From Streptomyces niger (lineage in GTDB: Bacteria > Actinomycetota > Actinomycetes > Streptomycetales > Streptomycetaceae): DNA of 64,000 nt. The notes beneath the pieces were generated by a model. It ran no database searches and was not told the origin of the DNA. It saw nothing but the letters and a program-made list of their open reading frames with translations. The stretch is from assembly GCF_000718305.1 (NCBI RefSeq), contig NZ_JOFQ01000017.1, positions 168,549-232,548 on the forward strand, written 5' to 3'. Both the position numbers and the translations under genes were made by a program. Positions 53,632-63,016 of this stretch are shown here, piece by piece; within the stretch, counting starts at the first letter, position 1, and the number at the start of each line of letters is the position of its first letter.

Positions 53632-56157
53632 TCAGCCGCGCAGGCTCGCGCCCGTCCGCTCGACGGCCGCCGCCACCGCGGCGTCCCGGGCCGCGGAGGC
53701 CTCGTCGGCCTTCAGGGTGCGGTCCGGGGCGCGGAAACGCAGCGCGTACGCCAGCGACTTCTTGCCCTCGCCGACCTGCTCGCCGGTGAAGACGTCGAAC
53801 AGCCGCAGGTCCTCCAGCAGCTCACCGGCGCCGGACCGCAGCGCGTCCTCGACGTCGGCGGCCGGGACCGCGGAGTCGACGATCAGCGCGACGTCCTGGG
53901 TGGCGACCGGGAAGGTGGAGATCCGCGGCGCGGGGACCGTGCCGCCGCCGGCCCGCTCCAGGCGGTCCAGGTCGATCTCCATCGCGCAGGTGCGCTCCGG
54001 CAGGCCGAGCGCCTTGATGACGCGCGGGTGCAGCTCACCGGCGTTGCCGACGAGCACCTCCGCACCGTCCACGACGGCGAGCAGCGCGGCGCACCGGCCC
54101 GGGTGCCAGGGCGCGTGCTGGTCCTGGCGGACGATCAGCTCCACGCCTGCCTCACGGGCCACGACACGGCCCGCCTCGACGGCGTCCGCCCAGGTCGCCG
54201 GGCGGCCCTTGCCCCACCAGCCGGCCTGCTCGCGGGCGCCCGCGAGGACCACGGCGGCGCGGCGCGGCTGCTCGGGCAGTGCACCGTTCAGCGCGGCGAT
54301 CTCCGCGTCCGTCGGACGGCGGTCGACGGGCAGCCGGGCGGCCGGCTTCTCGTCGCCGGTCGGCCGGAAGACCAGGCCCGTCTCGAAGAGCGCCAGGTCG
54401 TGCGAGCCGCGGCCGTCGTTGCGGCGCAGCGCGGACAGCAGGCCCGGGAGCAGCGTCGTACGGAGCGCGGGCTCCTCGTCGGAGAGCGGGTTGACCAGCT
54501 TGACCGTGCGGCGGCGCGGGTCGTCCGCCTCGATGCCGAGCTGGTCCAGGACCGTCTCGCCGATGAAGGGGTAGTTCAGCGCCTCGACATACCCGGCCCC
54601 TGCCAGCGCGCGGCCGGCCCGGCGGTGCAGCCGCTGCCGCTCGGTCAGGCCGGTGCCCGCGGGCGGTGTCGGCAGCGTGGCGGGCAGGTTCTCGTAGCCC
54701 TCCAGCCGGATGACCTCTTCGGCGAGGTCGTTCGGGTCGGTCAGGTCCGGCCGCCACGACGGCACCGTGACCATGAGCTCGTCCTGGCCGTACACGTCGC
54801 AGCCCACCTGCTGCAGGCGGCGGACGACGGTCTCGCGGCCGTACGCCACGCCCGCGACCTTGTCCGGGTGGTCCGCCGGGATGGTGATCGTGTGCGGCCC
54901 GCTGGGCGCCACGATCTCCGTCACGCCGGCCTCGGCGGTGCCGCCCGCGAGCAGTACGAGCAGGTCGACGGTCCGCTGGGCCGCGGCGGACGCGGCCTCG
55001 GGGTCGACGCCGCGCTCGAAGCGCTTGGACGCCTCGGAGGACAGCTTGTGGCGACGGGCCGTGCGCGCGATGGTCAGCGCGTTGAAGTGCGCGGCCTCGA
55101 TGACGACCTCGGTCGTGCCCCGCACCTCACCGGTCTCGGGGTCGGCCGCGTGGTCGGCGATCTCGGTGTTGGCGCCGCCCATGACGCCCGCCAGGCCGAT
55201 CGGCCCGCGGTTGTCGGTGATGACCAGGTCCTCGGCGTCCAGCACGCGCTTGGTGCCGTCGAGGGTGACGATCTCCTCGCCGGGCTCGGCGCGGCGCACC
55301 CCGATCGTGCCCTCGATGAGGGAACGGTCGTAGGCGTGCAGCGGCTGGCCCAGCTCCAGCATCACGTAGTTGGTGACGTCCACGGCCAGCGAGATCGGCC
55401 GCATGCCGGCCTTCTGCAGGCGGCGCTGGAGCCAGATCGGCGAGCGCGCCTCCGGCTGCAGGCCGACGACCGTACGGGCCGTGAAGCGGTCACAGCCGAT
55501 CGGGTCGGAGACCTTGACCGGGTAGCCGTAGCTGTTCGGCGGCGGCACGTCCAGCAGCGCCGGGTCGCGCAGCGGCAGGCCGTACGCGGTGCCGGTCTCG
55601 CGGGCGACGCCGCGCATCGAGAGGCAGTAGCCGCGGTCGGGCGTGACCGCGATGTCCAGGACCTCGTCGACCAGCTGCAGCAGCTCGATGGCGTCGGTGC
55701 CGACCTCGACCTCGGGCGGCAGCACGATGATGCCGCCGCTGCCGTCGTCGCCCATGCCCAGCTCGTCGCCGGAGCAGATCATGCCGTGCGAGACCTTGCC
55801 GTACGTCTTGCGCGCGGCGATCTTGAAGTCGCCGGGCAGGGTGGCGCCCGGGAGGACCACGACGACCTTGTCGCCGACGGCGAAGTTGCGGGCGCCGCAG
55901 ACGATCTCCTGCGGCTCGCCCGTGCCGTTGGCCTGGCCGACGTCGACCGTGCAGAAGCGGATCGGCTTCTTGAAGCCCTCCAGCTCCTCGATCGTGAGCA
56001 CCTGGCCGACGACCAGCGGGCCCTCGATGCCGGCGCCCAGCTGCTCGACGGTCTCCACCTCCAAACCGGAGGCAATCAGCTTGGCCTGCACGTCACGACC
56101 GGTCTCACCGGCCGGCAGGTCGACGTACTCCCGCAGCCAAGAAAGCGGGACCCGCAT
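53632..56157 (-). CDS. pheT: Phenylalanyl-tRNA synthetase beta subunit
   Basis: 841 residues. [15 protein letters not shown] begins the B1 region; an EMAP/tRNA-binding fold follows (about 40-150, [25 protein letters not shown]). B3/B4 editing domain with [12 protein letters not shown] region, B5 DNA-binding-like domain near 430, catalytic-like B6/B7 and a ferredoxin-fold anticodon-binding domain at the end ([18 protein letters not shown]). It forms the (alpha-beta)2 enzyme with PheS. Its ATG shares one base with the pheS TGA. Confidence 0.97.
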   Translation of the reverse strand: MRVPLSWLREYVDLPAGETGRDVQAKLIASGLEVETVEQLGAGIEGPLVVGQVLTIEELEGFKKPIRFCTVDVGQANGTGEPQEIVCGARNFAVGDKVVVVLPGATLPGDFKIAARKTYGKVSHGMICSGDELGMGDDGSGGIIVLPPEVEVGTDAIELLQLVDEVLDIAVTPDRGYCLSMRGVARETGTAYGLPLRDPALLDVPPPNSYGYPVKVSDPIGCDRFTARTVVGLQPEARSPIWLQRRLQKAGMRPISLAVDVTNYVMLELGQPLHAYDRSLIEGTIGVRRAEPGEEIVTLDGTKRVLDAEDLVITDNRGPIGLAGVMGGANTEIADHAADPETGEVRGTTEVVIEAAHFNALTIARTARRHKLSSEASKRFERGVDPEAASAAAQRTVDLLVLLAGGTAEAGVTEIVAPSGPHTITIPADHPDKVAGVAYGRETVVRRLQQVGCDVYGQDELMVTVPSWRPDLTDPNDLAEEVIRLEGYENLPATLPTPPAGTGLTERQRLHRRAGRALAGAGYVEALNYPFIGETVLDQLGIEADDPRRRTVKLVNPLSDEEPALRTTLLPGLLSALRRNDGRGSHDLALFETGLVFRPTGDEKPAARLPVDRRPTDAEIAALNGALPEQPRRAAVVLAGAREQAGWWGKGRPATWADAVEAGRVVAREAGVELIVRQDQHAPWHPGRCAALLAVVDGAEVLVGNAGELHPRVIKALGLPERTCAMEIDLDRLERAGGGTVPAPRISTFPVATQDVALIVDSAVPAADVEDALRSGAGELLEDLRLFDVFTGEQVGEGKKSLAYALRFRAPDRTLKADEASAARDAAVAAAVERTGASLRG

Positions 56158-57284
56158 CAGATCTCCATCCCGAAAGGCCGGGTGAAGCGCACGTCACCCT
56201 CGACCATGTCTCGCATGTCCTCGACGTTGTGGCGGAACATCAGCATCCGCTCGATGCCGAACCCGAAGGCGAATCCGCTGTACTTCTCCGGGTCGACGCC
56301 GCAGGCCGTCAGCACCCGCGGGTTGACCATGCCGCAGCCGCCCAGCTCGATCCAGCCCTCGCTGGAGCAGGTGCGGCAGGGCGCGTCCGGGTTGCCGACG
56401 GACGCGCCGCGGCACACGTAGCACACCATGTCCATCTCGGCGGACGGCTCGGTGAACGGGAAGTAGTTCGGGCGCAGCCGGGTCTCCATGCCCTCGCCGA
56501 ACAGCGCCCGGACCATGTGGTCCAGCGTGCCCTTGAGGTCCGCCATGGTCAGGCCCTCGTCGATGGCGAGCAGCTCGACCTGGTTGAAGACCGGGGTGTG
56601 CGTCGCGTCCAGCTCGTCGGTGCGGTAGACGCGGCCCGGGCAGATCACGTACAGCGGGGGCTCGCGGTCCAGCATCGAGCGGATCTGCACCGGCGAGGTG
56701 TGCGTGCGCAGCACCACACCGGTCTGCTTCTCGTCGCCGTCGGCGGCCGACTCGACGAAGAAGGTGTCCTGCATCGTGCGGGCCGGGTGGTCCGGGGCGA
56801 TGTTCAGCGCGTCGAAGTTCAGCCACTCCGACTCCACCTCGGGGCCCTCGGCGACGGAGTAGCCCATCGCCACGAAGACGTCCTCGATGCGCTCCGAGAG
56901 CGTGGTGAGCGGGTGCCGGGCGCCGGTCTGCACACGGTCGTACGGCAGCGTGACGTCCACCGCCTCCTCGACCAGCACGCGGGCGTCCCGCTCGGCCTCC
57001 AGCTCCTCCTGGCGGGCCTTGAGGGCCTGGTTCACCCGGCCACGGGCCTGGCCGACGCGCTTGCCGGCGTCCGCCTTGGCCTGCGGGGGCAGGGCGCCGA
57101 TCTCCCGGTTGGCGAGCGCGAGCGGCGAGGTCCCGCCGGTGTGCGCGGTCTTCGCCTGGGCGAGCTCGTCGAGGTCCTTCGCGGCGGCGAACGCGGCGAG
57201 TGCCTCGCCCTGCATCCGCTCGATCTCTTCCGGTTTCAGGGCCTCGACCTCAACAGGGTCGTACGACTTGTTCGGTGCCGACAT
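56157..57284 (-). CDS. pheS: Phenylalanyl-tRNA synthetase alpha subunit
   Basis: 375 residues from ATG 57284, with GGGAAGAG directly upstream. N-terminal coiled coil (about 1-100), then the class II core: [29 protein letters not shown] (motif 1 area), [14 protein letters not shown] (motif 2), and [21 protein letters not shown] (motif 3 with ATP Arg). The insert [34 protein letters not shown] has four Cys, a zinc-like module as in other actinobacterial PheS. A possible upstream start (TTG 57359) adds MTFGTFGT and is unlikely. pheS-pheT operon. Confidence 0.97.
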   Translation of the reverse strand: MSAPNKSYDPVEVEALKPEEIERMQGEALAAFAAAKDLDELAQAKTAHTGGTSPLALANREIGALPPQAKADAGKRVGQARGRVNQALKARQEELEAERDARVLVEEAVDVTLPYDRVQTGARHPLTTLSERIEDVFVAMGYSVAEGPEVESEWLNFDALNIAPDHPARTMQDTFFVESAADGDEKQTGVVLRTHTSPVQIRSMLDREPPLYVICPGRVYRTDELDATHTPVFNQVELLAIDEGLTMADLKGTLDHMVRALFGEGMETRLRPNYFPFTEPSAEMDMVCYVCRGASVGNPDAPCRTCSSEGWIELGGCGMVNPRVLTACGVDPEKYSGFAFGFGIERMLMFRHNVEDMRDMVEGDVRFTRPFGMEI

Positions 57285-57365
57285 CTCTTCCCGTGCTTCC
57301 GATGGTCTTGGCGCGCGGCTTGCCCCCGACGCTTGAGTGCCAAAGGTGCCAAAGGTCAAGTCTAA

Positions 57366-57397
57366 GGGGCGCCGCGGCCACGCCTCACCGGCGCCCC
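57366..57397 (-). terminator. Hairpin between the PAS kinase gene and pheS
   Basis: GGGGCGCCG (57366-57374) and CGGCGCCCC (57389-57397), 9 bp with a 14-nt loop. It terminates the kinase transcript; TTGACC on the minus strand just after it may be the pheS -35 box. Confidence 0.6.
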
Positions 57398-57424
57398 GAT
57401 CGGAACTGCGCCCGTCGGACCCGG

Positions 57425-58585
57425 TCAGGCCATGAAGGCCGGGGTGCCGACGGGCAGGCTAAATCGGAACTGCGCGCCGCCGGCCGGGGCCCGGCCGACC
57501 GTGATCGTGCCGCCGTGCGCCTCGACGATGCCCTTGACGATGTACAGCCCCAGGCCGGTGCCGCCGCGTTTGCTGCCCCGCCAGAAGCGGGTGAAGACGC
57601 GGTTCATCGAATCCTCCGGGATGCCGGGGCCCTCGTCGCTCACCGTGACGGTCGTCCCGGTGCTCGTCCGCTCGGGCGGAGCGGGCGCCGAGGGCGCCAC
57701 CTCGATTGTGACCGTCCCCTCGCCGTGGCGCACCGCGTTTTCCAGCAGGTTGCCCAGCACCTGGTCGACCTTGTCCGGATCTGCCCACAACTCGGGCAGC
57801 GGCTCCAGCATCCGGATCAGGAAGCGGTCGGGCCGCTGCCCCGCCGTCGTCTGCGCCTGGACGTGCCGCCGTACCGCCGCGATCATGTCGACCCGCTGCC
57901 GGCGGACCTCCAGGCGTCCGGAGTCGATCCGCGAGATGTCCAGCAGCTCCGCGATCAGCCGGGTGACGCGGTTGGCGTCCGCGTCGACGGTCTCCAGCAT
58001 CAGCCGCTTCTGGTCGTCGGTGAACCGCTCCCACTTCTGCAGCAGCGTCGCCGTGAAGCCCTTCACGGACGTCAGCGGCGACCGCAGCTCGTGCGCGACG
58101 GTCGCGATCAGCTCGGCGTGGCTCAGCTCCGTACGGCGGCGCGCCTCGGTGCCACGCAGCGTGACGACCAGGCGGCGCACCGGTCCGGTCGGCCGGCTGC
58201 GCACGTACCGCGCGGAGACCAGCAGCTCCCGCCCGCCGAGCAGCAGGTTGCGCTCCGGCTGGCCGGTACGGATGGCCAGCCCGCCGTACGGATCGGTGAG
58301 CTGCCACCAGCGGCGGCCCTCCATGTCCTGGAGCGGCAGGGCGTCGTCCAGGGGCTGCCCGAGCGCGTCGGCGGGGTCCACGGCCGTCAGCCGCGCGGCG
58401 GCGACGTTGAAGCAGACCACCCGGCCCGTCTCGTCGGCCACCACGAGGCCGTCGGGGAGCTCGTCCGGATCCAGCCCGTCGGCCGTGGCGGCCGGGTTGT
58501 ACGGGAGCGGAGGGTTCTCGCCGGGATCACCCGAGAGACAGATGTCCACGACGGATGTCCGTGTGCCGGAAGTCCTCACATTCAT
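57425..58585 (-). CDS. PAS-domain sensor histidine kinase
   Basis: 386 residues from ATG 58585, 7 nt after GGGAGGGGG. Residues about 38-95 are a PAS domain ([37 protein letters not shown]). The HisKA helix carries the phosphorylated His in [20 protein letters not shown] (about 170), and the ATPase has N, G1 and G2 boxes: [34 protein letters not shown] and [18 protein letters not shown]. No membrane helices: a soluble kinase. No response regulator is adjacent, so its partner is unknown. Located upstream of pheST, downstream of the TrmH gene. Confidence 0.92.
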   Translation of the reverse strand: MNVRTSGTRTSVVDICLSGDPGENPPLPYNPAATADGLDPDELPDGLVVADETGRVVCFNVAAARLTAVDPADALGQPLDDALPLQDMEGRRWWQLTDPYGGLAIRTGQPERNLLLGGRELLVSARYVRSRPTGPVRRLVVTLRGTEARRRTELSHAELIATVAHELRSPLTSVKGFTATLLQKWERFTDDQKRLMLETVDADANRVTRLIAELLDISRIDSGRLEVRRQRVDMIAAVRRHVQAQTTAGQRPDRFLIRMLEPLPELWADPDKVDQVLGNLLENAVRHGEGTVTIEVAPSAPAPPERTSTGTTVTVSDEGPGIPEDSMNRVFTRFWRGSKRGGTGLGLYIVKGIVEAHGGTITVGRAPAGGAQFRFSLPVGTPAFMA

Positions 58586-58623
58586 CCCGCTACCCCCTCC
58601 CGGGATCTGGGCACGCAACCCTA

Positions 58624-59478
58624 CTAGCCCGCGGCGGTGGAGCGGCACCCTCCGGCCGACCGCTGGGCACGCGCGGAGGCGTACAGGCACACTGCGGCGG
58701 CGGTCGCGAGGTTCAGGCTCTCGGCCTTCCCGTGGATGGGCACCCGGACCACCGCGTCGGCCAGCGCCCGGGTCTCCGCCGGCAGCCCCCAGGCCTCGTT
58801 GCCGAAGACCCAGGCCGTCGGGGAGCCCATGGTGCCCGCGTCCAGCTCGGCGTCCAGGTCGTCGGCGCCCGCGCCGTCCGCGGCCAGGATGCGCACGCCC
58901 GCGCCCCGCAGGCCCTCGACGACCCGCTCGACCGGCACGCCCACCGCCACCGGGAGGTGGAAGATCGATCCGACGGAGGCCCGTACGGACTTGGGGTTGT
59001 ACAGGTCCACGGAGGCGTCGGTGAGGACGACGGCGTCGGCGCCCGCGGCGTCCGCGCAGCGCAGCACCGTACCGGCGTTCCCGGGGTCGCGGACGTTGGC
59101 CAGCACCGCGACCAGCTGGGGGCGGGCGGCCAGGATCTCCTCGAAGGGCGAGTCCAGGAAACGGCAGACGCCGACCAGGCCCTGCGGGGTGACCGTCTGC
59201 GAGAGGTCGGCGATGGTGTCGTCGTCGGCGAGCAGCACCCGCACCCCGGCGTCCCGGGCGGCGGCCACGATGCCCTCGTGGCGCTCGGCGGCCTCGGGCG
59301 TGGCGAAGACCTCGATCAGCGTCGGCTCGCCGCCGCTGCTGTGCCGTACGGCCTCTCTGACCGCCTGCGGGCCCTCGGCGATGAACCGGCGCTCCTTGCC
59401 GCGGAAGTTGCGGCGGGCCAGCCGCCGCGCTGCGGCGACGCGTGCGGAACGCGGGGAGATCAGCTCGGGGGTGCCCAT
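58624..59478 (-). CDS. TrmH/SpoU-type 23S rRNA or tRNA 2'-O-methyltransferase
   Basis: 284 residues from ATG 59478. Residues 1-110 are the L30e-like RNA-binding domain (RLARRNFRGKERRFIAEGPQAVREAV). The SPOUT knot follows: LANVRDPGNAGTVLRCADAAGADAVVLTDASVDLYNPKSVRASVGSIF is motif 1, AWVFGNEAWGLP motif 2 and VRVPIHGKAESLNLATAAAVCLYA motif 3. The order with rplT-rpmI-infC is conserved. Enzymes at this position in Streptomyces are related to the thiostrepton-resistance type; the exact rRNA target is unknown. Confidence 0.92.
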   Translation of the reverse strand: MGTPELISPRSARVAAARRLARRNFRGKERRFIAEGPQAVREAVRHSSGGEPTLIEVFATPEAAERHEGIVAAARDAGVRVLLADDDTIADLSQTVTPQGLVGVCRFLDSPFEEILAARPQLVAVLANVRDPGNAGTVLRCADAAGADAVVLTDASVDLYNPKSVRASVGSIFHLPVAVGVPVERVVEGLRGAGVRILAADGAGADDLDAELDAGTMGSPTAWVFGNEAWGLPAETRALADAVVRVPIHGKAESLNLATAAAVCLYASARAQRSAGGCRSTAAG

Positions 59479-59539
59479 GGGCGGCGGCTCACTTCTGCGG
59501 GACGTGCGTACGGAGGGGGTACCGGGGGTGCAAACGGCG

Positions 59540-59571
59540 GCGGACCCGCAGGCCGGGGCCTACGGGTCCGC
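59540..59571 (-). terminator. Hairpin after rplT
   Basis: GCGGACCCG (59540-59548) and CGGGTCCGC (59563-59571), with an inner AGGCC/GGCCT pair. Ends the infC-rpmI-rplT operon, before the methyltransferase start. Confidence 0.65.
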
Positions 59572-59595
59572 GCGACGACTGCCTCAGGCTGTGGT

Positions 59596-59979
59596 TCAGG
59601 CAGCCTTGGGAGCGTTCACGTCGCTCGGCAGCGCCTTCTGCGCCACCTCGACCAGCGCGGCGAACGCGTTCTGGTCGTTGACCGCGAGGTCGGCCAGGAT
59701 CTTGCGGTCCACCTCGACGTTGGCGGCCTTCAGACCCTGGATGAAGCGGTTGTAGGTCATGCCGTTGGCGCGGGCAGCGGCGTTGATGCGCTGGATCCAC
59801 AGCTGACGGAAGTCGCCCTTGCGCTTCTTGCGGTCGTTGTAGTTGTAGACGAGGGAGTGGGTGACCTGCTCCTTCGCCTTGCGGTACAGACGCGACCGCT
59901 GGCCGCGGTAGCCGCTGGCCTGCTCGAGGATCGCCCGGCGCTTCTTGTGGGCGTTGACTGCCCGCTTGACGCGTGCCAC
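59596..59979 (-). CDS. rplT: 50S ribosomal protein L20
   Basis: 127 residues from GTG 59979. [79 protein letters not shown] is unmistakable L20. Binds 23S rRNA domain II and is required for 50S assembly. Last gene of infC-rpmI-rplT. Confidence 0.98.
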   Translation of the reverse strand: MARVKRAVNAHKKRRAILEQASGYRGQRSRLYRKAKEQVTHSLVYNYNDRKKRKGDFRQLWIQRINAAARANGMTYNRFIQGLKAANVEVDRKILADLAVNDQNAFAALVEVAQKALPSDVNAPKAA

Positions 59980-60080
59980 TTGTTAACTCCTTGTAGCGGG
60001 GCCGTGGTGGTCGGCACACGGCCCGGTTCGATTCTGGTCCCGGTCTCGGTCGCGCGCCGCCTTGTCAGGGGCGCGGCGAC

Positions 60081-60275
60081 TCACTTGCCGAGAAGCTTCT
60101 TGATCTTCTTGGCGTCGCCCGGGGCCATCTCGGCGTTGCCGGTGAGGCGACGCGTCAGCTTGGACGACTTGTGCTCGAGCAGGTGGCGCTTGCCGGCGCG
60201 CTCGCGGAGCACCTTGCCGGAGCCCGTGATCTTGAAGCGCTTGCTGGAGCCGCTGTGCGTCTTGTTCTTCGGCAT
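60081..60275 (-). CDS. rpmI: 50S ribosomal protein L35
   Basis: 64 residues from ATG 60275. [45 protein letters not shown] is the L35 consensus. 101 bp before rplT and 124 bp after infC, same operon. Confidence 0.98.
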   Translation of the reverse strand: MPKNKTHSGSSKRFKITGSGKVLRERAGKRHLLEHKSSKLTRRLTGNAEMAPGDAKKIKKLLGK

Positions 60276-60399
60276 GCGCCGTTCTCTCCTCGTCAGTGGC
60301 GCTCCCGCCGGCCGGTGGGCCGGCATACGGGAGCGTCAGATGTCTCGATTGGTGTCCGGGGCGGTGACCCCGGCGCTCTCCGGGGCGTGGGCCCCTGGA

Positions 60400-61023
60400 T
60401 CACGCCTCGGCGGGCTCCTCGGCGGCCTGCTCCTGCTCGGCAGGGGCACCACCCTGGCGCTCCGCCTTGCGGGCGGCCTGCGCCTCGCGGGCCTCGGCCA
60501 TCGCCTCGGTCTTCTTCTTGTGCGGACCGAGGACCATGATCATGTTCCGGCCGTCCTGCTTCGGGTTCGACTCGACGAAACCGAGGTCCTGGACGTCCTC
60601 CGCGAGCCGCTGCAGCAGCCGGAAGCCGAGCTCCGGGCGGGACTGCTCGCGACCACGGAACATGATCGTGATCTTGACCTTGTCACCCTGCTTGAGGAAC
60701 CGGACGACGTGACCCTTCTTGGTGTCATAGTCGTGCGGGTCGATCTTCGGCCGGAGCTTCATCTCCTTGATGACCGTGTGCGCCTGGTTCTTGCGCGCCT
60801 CACGGGCCTTCATGGCCGACTCGTACTTGAACTTTCCGTAGTCCATGAGCTTGCAGACCGGCGGACGGGCGTTCGCCGCCACCTCGACCAGGTCGAGGTC
60901 GTACTCCTGCGCAAGCTCCAGGGCCTTGGCAAGCGGCACAATGCCGACCTGCTCGCCACTGGGACCGACGAGTCGCACCTCGGGGACGCGAATCCGGTCG
61001 TTGATGCGGGGCTCGGCGCTGAT
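60400..61023 (-). CDS. infC: Translation initiation factor IF-3, probable AUC start
   Basis: 207 residues if translation begins at ATC 61023 (reads as [20 protein letters not shown]). GAGGAGG is 4-5 nt before this codon and would lie inside the coding sequence for the annotated-style GTG starts at 61047/61044, which have no ribosome site. infC of E. coli and Bacillus uses rare AUU/AUC starts as part of IF3 autoregulation, so AUC here is biologically sensible. The IF3-N and IF3-C domains are both complete ([54 protein letters not shown]). The C-terminal tail beyond 180 is Ala/Glu/Gln-rich, as in Streptomyces. A terminator with a U-tract lies in the leader. Confidence 0.95.
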   Translation of the reverse strand: MSAEPRINDRIRVPEVRLVGPSGEQVGIVPLAKALELAQEYDLDLVEVAANARPPVCKLMDYGKFKYESAMKAREARKNQAHTVIKEMKLRPKIDPHDYDTKKGHVVRFLKQGDKVKITIMFRGREQSRPELGFRLLQRLAEDVQDLGFVESNPKQDGRNMIMVLGPHKKKTEAMAEAREAQAARKAERQGGAPAEQEQAAEEPAEA

Positions 61024-61109
61024 GGATCCTCCTCGGTTTAGCACCACACGACCGCCTGGCGGACAGCCGCGTAACGTCTGTTCGGTGTGACCATCTCGCC
61101 GAAAGCACG

Positions 61110-61140
61110 AAAAACGCCCCGGACGGGACACAGGCGGGGC
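61110..61140 (-). terminator. U-tract attenuator in the infC leader
   Basis: On the minus strand GCCCCG (61140-61135) and CGGGGC (61121-61116) form a stem with a 13-nt loop, followed by GTTTTT (61115-61110). Rho-independent structure 87 nt ahead of infC. U-tract terminators are unusual in Streptomyces; position suggests attenuation by L20 or IF3, as in the L20-leader logic of other bacteria. The rest of the 467-bp gene-free stretch (61024-61490) contains palindromes only. Confidence 0.6.
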
Positions 61141-61312
61141 TCCTCAAAAGATCGGGGAGCACCGCCGCGAATCACCGCGGGGCGCAGCCTGACCGTTGAC
61201 CCGCCTGCCCTGAGGGCTGGAATCGGGTGGGAGATCGGAGCCTCCACTTGTGGGCCGGGCACATAGATGACCGGCCGGTCGCAGTCAATGGTACACGACC
61301 CGGGCGTGCCCT

Positions 61313-61342
61313 GTACCGGCCGTACGCGCGTACGGCCGGTAC
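61313..61342. promoter_or_regulatory. 30-bp perfect palindrome between infC and the DUF1844 gene
   Basis: GTACCGGCCGTACGC (61313-61327) is followed without spacer by its exact complement (61328-61342). The following 40 bp also hold GGGCCC/GGGCCC and CGTACCGGTACG. It lies about 150 bp upstream of the DUF1844 ATG and about 290 bp from infC, so it could be an operator or cruciform for either divergent promoter. Confidence 0.6.
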
Positions 61343-61490
61343 GTGTACGCGGGCCCTTCCGGTTCAGGGCCCGGTTCGTACCGGTACGAGGTGCCCCATG
61401 CGCGGGCGGGCGGGCGCGGGCGCCTAGTCTGTGGGCAGCGCACCGGCCGCACGGAGCGGGCGCACCGATCGTACGGACAGATAGAGAGCC

Positions 61491-61880
61491 ATGAGCGACG
61501 CCACCCCTCCCCCCTCCGACCCCGCGGCAGCGCAGGGCGCGCAGCCCGCGGACTTCGACGCGATGACCCGCGACATCGCCGACGTGCCGGCCGTCGAGGT
61601 GATCACCACGGTCGCGGTGCACCTGATGAGCTCGGCCGCGGTCAACCTCGGCCTCGCCGAGGACGGCGAGCAGCACAAGGACCTGGACGAGGCGCGCAAG
61701 CTGATCCAGGCGCTGGCCGGGCTGGTCACCGCCAGCGCCACGGAGATCGGCTCGTACCACGCCGCGCCGCTCCGGGACGGGCTGAAGTCGCTGCAGCTGG
61801 CGTTCCGCGAGGCGTCGGTCGTGCCGGACGAGCCGGGCCAGGGGCCCGGCGAGAAGTACACGGGGCCGGTGTTCGGTTGA
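61491..61880 (+). CDS. DUF1844 protein
   Basis: 129 residues from ATG 61491. Pro/Ala-rich first 25 residues, then the DUF1844 domain: MTRDIADVPAVEVITTVAVHLMSSAAVNLGLAED and DLDEARKLIQALAGLVTASATEIGSYHAAPLRDGLKSLQLAFREAS. The family is an alpha-helical domain of unknown role, common next to infC in actinobacteria. Ends in a strong terminator. Confidence 0.88.
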   Translation: MSDATPPPSDPAAAQGAQPADFDAMTRDIADVPAVEVITTVAVHLMSSAAVNLGLAEDGEQHKDLDEARKLIQALAGLVTASATEIGSYHAAPLRDGLKSLQLAFREASVVPDEPGQGPGEKYTGPVFG

Positions 61881-61918
61881 GTGGTGCGCCGTGCGCTGCG
61901 CGGCGTGATGCCGTATGA

Positions 61919-61956
61919 CAGTGGCCCCCCGATCCTGATGGATCGGGGGGCCACTG
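61919..61956. terminator. Bidirectional terminator, 17-bp stem
   Basis: Arms 61919-61935 and 61940-61956 are perfect complements around TGAT, between convergent genes. Confidence 0.85.
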
Positions 61957-61983
61957 TCGTGTCCCGTGCGGCACGTCCTACGG

Positions 61984-62730
61984 TCAGAGCGCCGCGCGTT
62001 CGTCCGCCGGGGGCTCCTGTTCGGCCGGGGGCCGCAGCGGGCTGTACGGGGTGTGCGTGAGCCGGTGCGCCAGGGCCGCCAGCACGCCGCCGATCAGCGG
62101 CGCGACGATGAACAGCCACAGCTGCGAGAGCGCCCCGCCGCCCGCGAAGAGCGCCGGGCCGAAGGACCGGGCCGGGTTCACGGACGTACCGGTGAGCGGG
62201 ATGCCGATGAGGTGGATGGTGGCCAGCGCGATACCGATGGCCAGGCCGTCGAAGCCGACCAGGGCCACCTTGTGGGTGACCGCGAGGACCACGAAGACCA
62301 GCAGGAACGTGAGCACGATCTCGGCGACGAACGCACCGCCGAGGTTGATGTGCACCGCCGAGCGGTCGCCGAAGCCGTTGCTGCCGAAGGCGCCGTCGGT
62401 CTTCAGGCCCGGCACCTGCTTGGCCACCAGGAAGAGGATCGCGGCACCGACGATGCCGCCCAGCAGCTGGGCGATCCAGTACTCGACGGCCGTACGGAGG
62501 GTGATGCGGTGGGCGACGAGCATGCCGAGCGTCACCGCGGGGTTGACGTGGCAGCCCGAGATGGGGCCGAGCGCGTAGGCCAGGGCCAGCAGGGTGAAGC
62601 CGAAGGACAGGGCGATGCCGAAGGTCCCGATGTACTCCCCGGCCAGCACGGCAGCGCCGACCGCGAAGAACACCAGGAGCAGCGTGCCCAGGAACTCGGA
62701 TACGACCGAGCGGGTCTCCGGGGTGTCCAT
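61984..62730 (-). CDS. aqpZ: Aquaporin (MIP family)
   Basis: 248 residues from ATG 62730, 7 nt after GAGGAAGG. Six helices with the two half-helix motifs HVNPAVTLG and SVNPARSFGPALFAGG (two NPA boxes). The selectivity-filter positions suggest a water-type pore, as in AqpZ: GPISGCHVNPAV, with His in the first loop, and the Arg of NPAR. The C-terminus is a polar tail. It conducts water; specificity is not confirmed. Confidence 0.9.
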   Translation of the reverse strand: MDTPETRSVVSEFLGTLLLVFFAVGAAVLAGEYIGTFGIALSFGFTLLALAYALGPISGCHVNPAVTLGMLVAHRITLRTAVEYWIAQLLGGIVGAAILFLVAKQVPGLKTDGAFGSNGFGDRSAVHINLGGAFVAEIVLTFLLVFVVLAVTHKVALVGFDGLAIGIALATIHLIGIPLTGTSVNPARSFGPALFAGGGALSQLWLFIVAPLIGGVLAALAHRLTHTPYSPLRPPAEQEPPADERAAL

Positions 62731-62819
62731 GTAGGGGCCTTCCTCGAAGGGATCTTGCACCTGGTGCGATTCTGCGTCGGCCGCGGTGTTGGCGCCTGTC
62801 GGCGGGGGCCGACGGGGGT

Positions 62820-62949
62820 GCGGGGGCCCGCGCTGCGGGCCGGTGCGGTGCGGGGGCCCGCGCTGCGGGCCGGTGCGGTGCGGGCCGGTGCGGTGCGGGC
62901 CGGTGCGGTGCGGGCCGGTGCGGTGCGGGCCGGTGCGGTGCGGGCCGGT
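62820..62949. repeat. Nested 30-bp and 15-bp tandem repeats
   Basis: A 30-bp unit starting GCGGGGGCCCGCGCTGCGGG occurs twice (62820-62849, 62850-62879), and its second half, GCGGGCCGGTGCGGT, is then repeated four more times (62880-62939), with a partial copy to 62949. It lies between the SseB and aquaporin genes and encodes nothing convincing. Variable copy number is likely between strains. Confidence 0.85.
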
Positions 62950-63016
62950 GCGGGCCGGTGGGTGCTGGTCAGGAAGGCGTGGGTGCTGCACGGGCCCTGT
63001 GCGGGCCGGTGGGGAT

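Noticed and set aside
57285..57359. TTG 57359 as pheS start
   Set aside because: No ribosome site and the extra residues are absent from other PheS; ATG 57284 fits.
62820..62949. CRISPR array
   Set aside because: The repeats are contiguous with no spacers.
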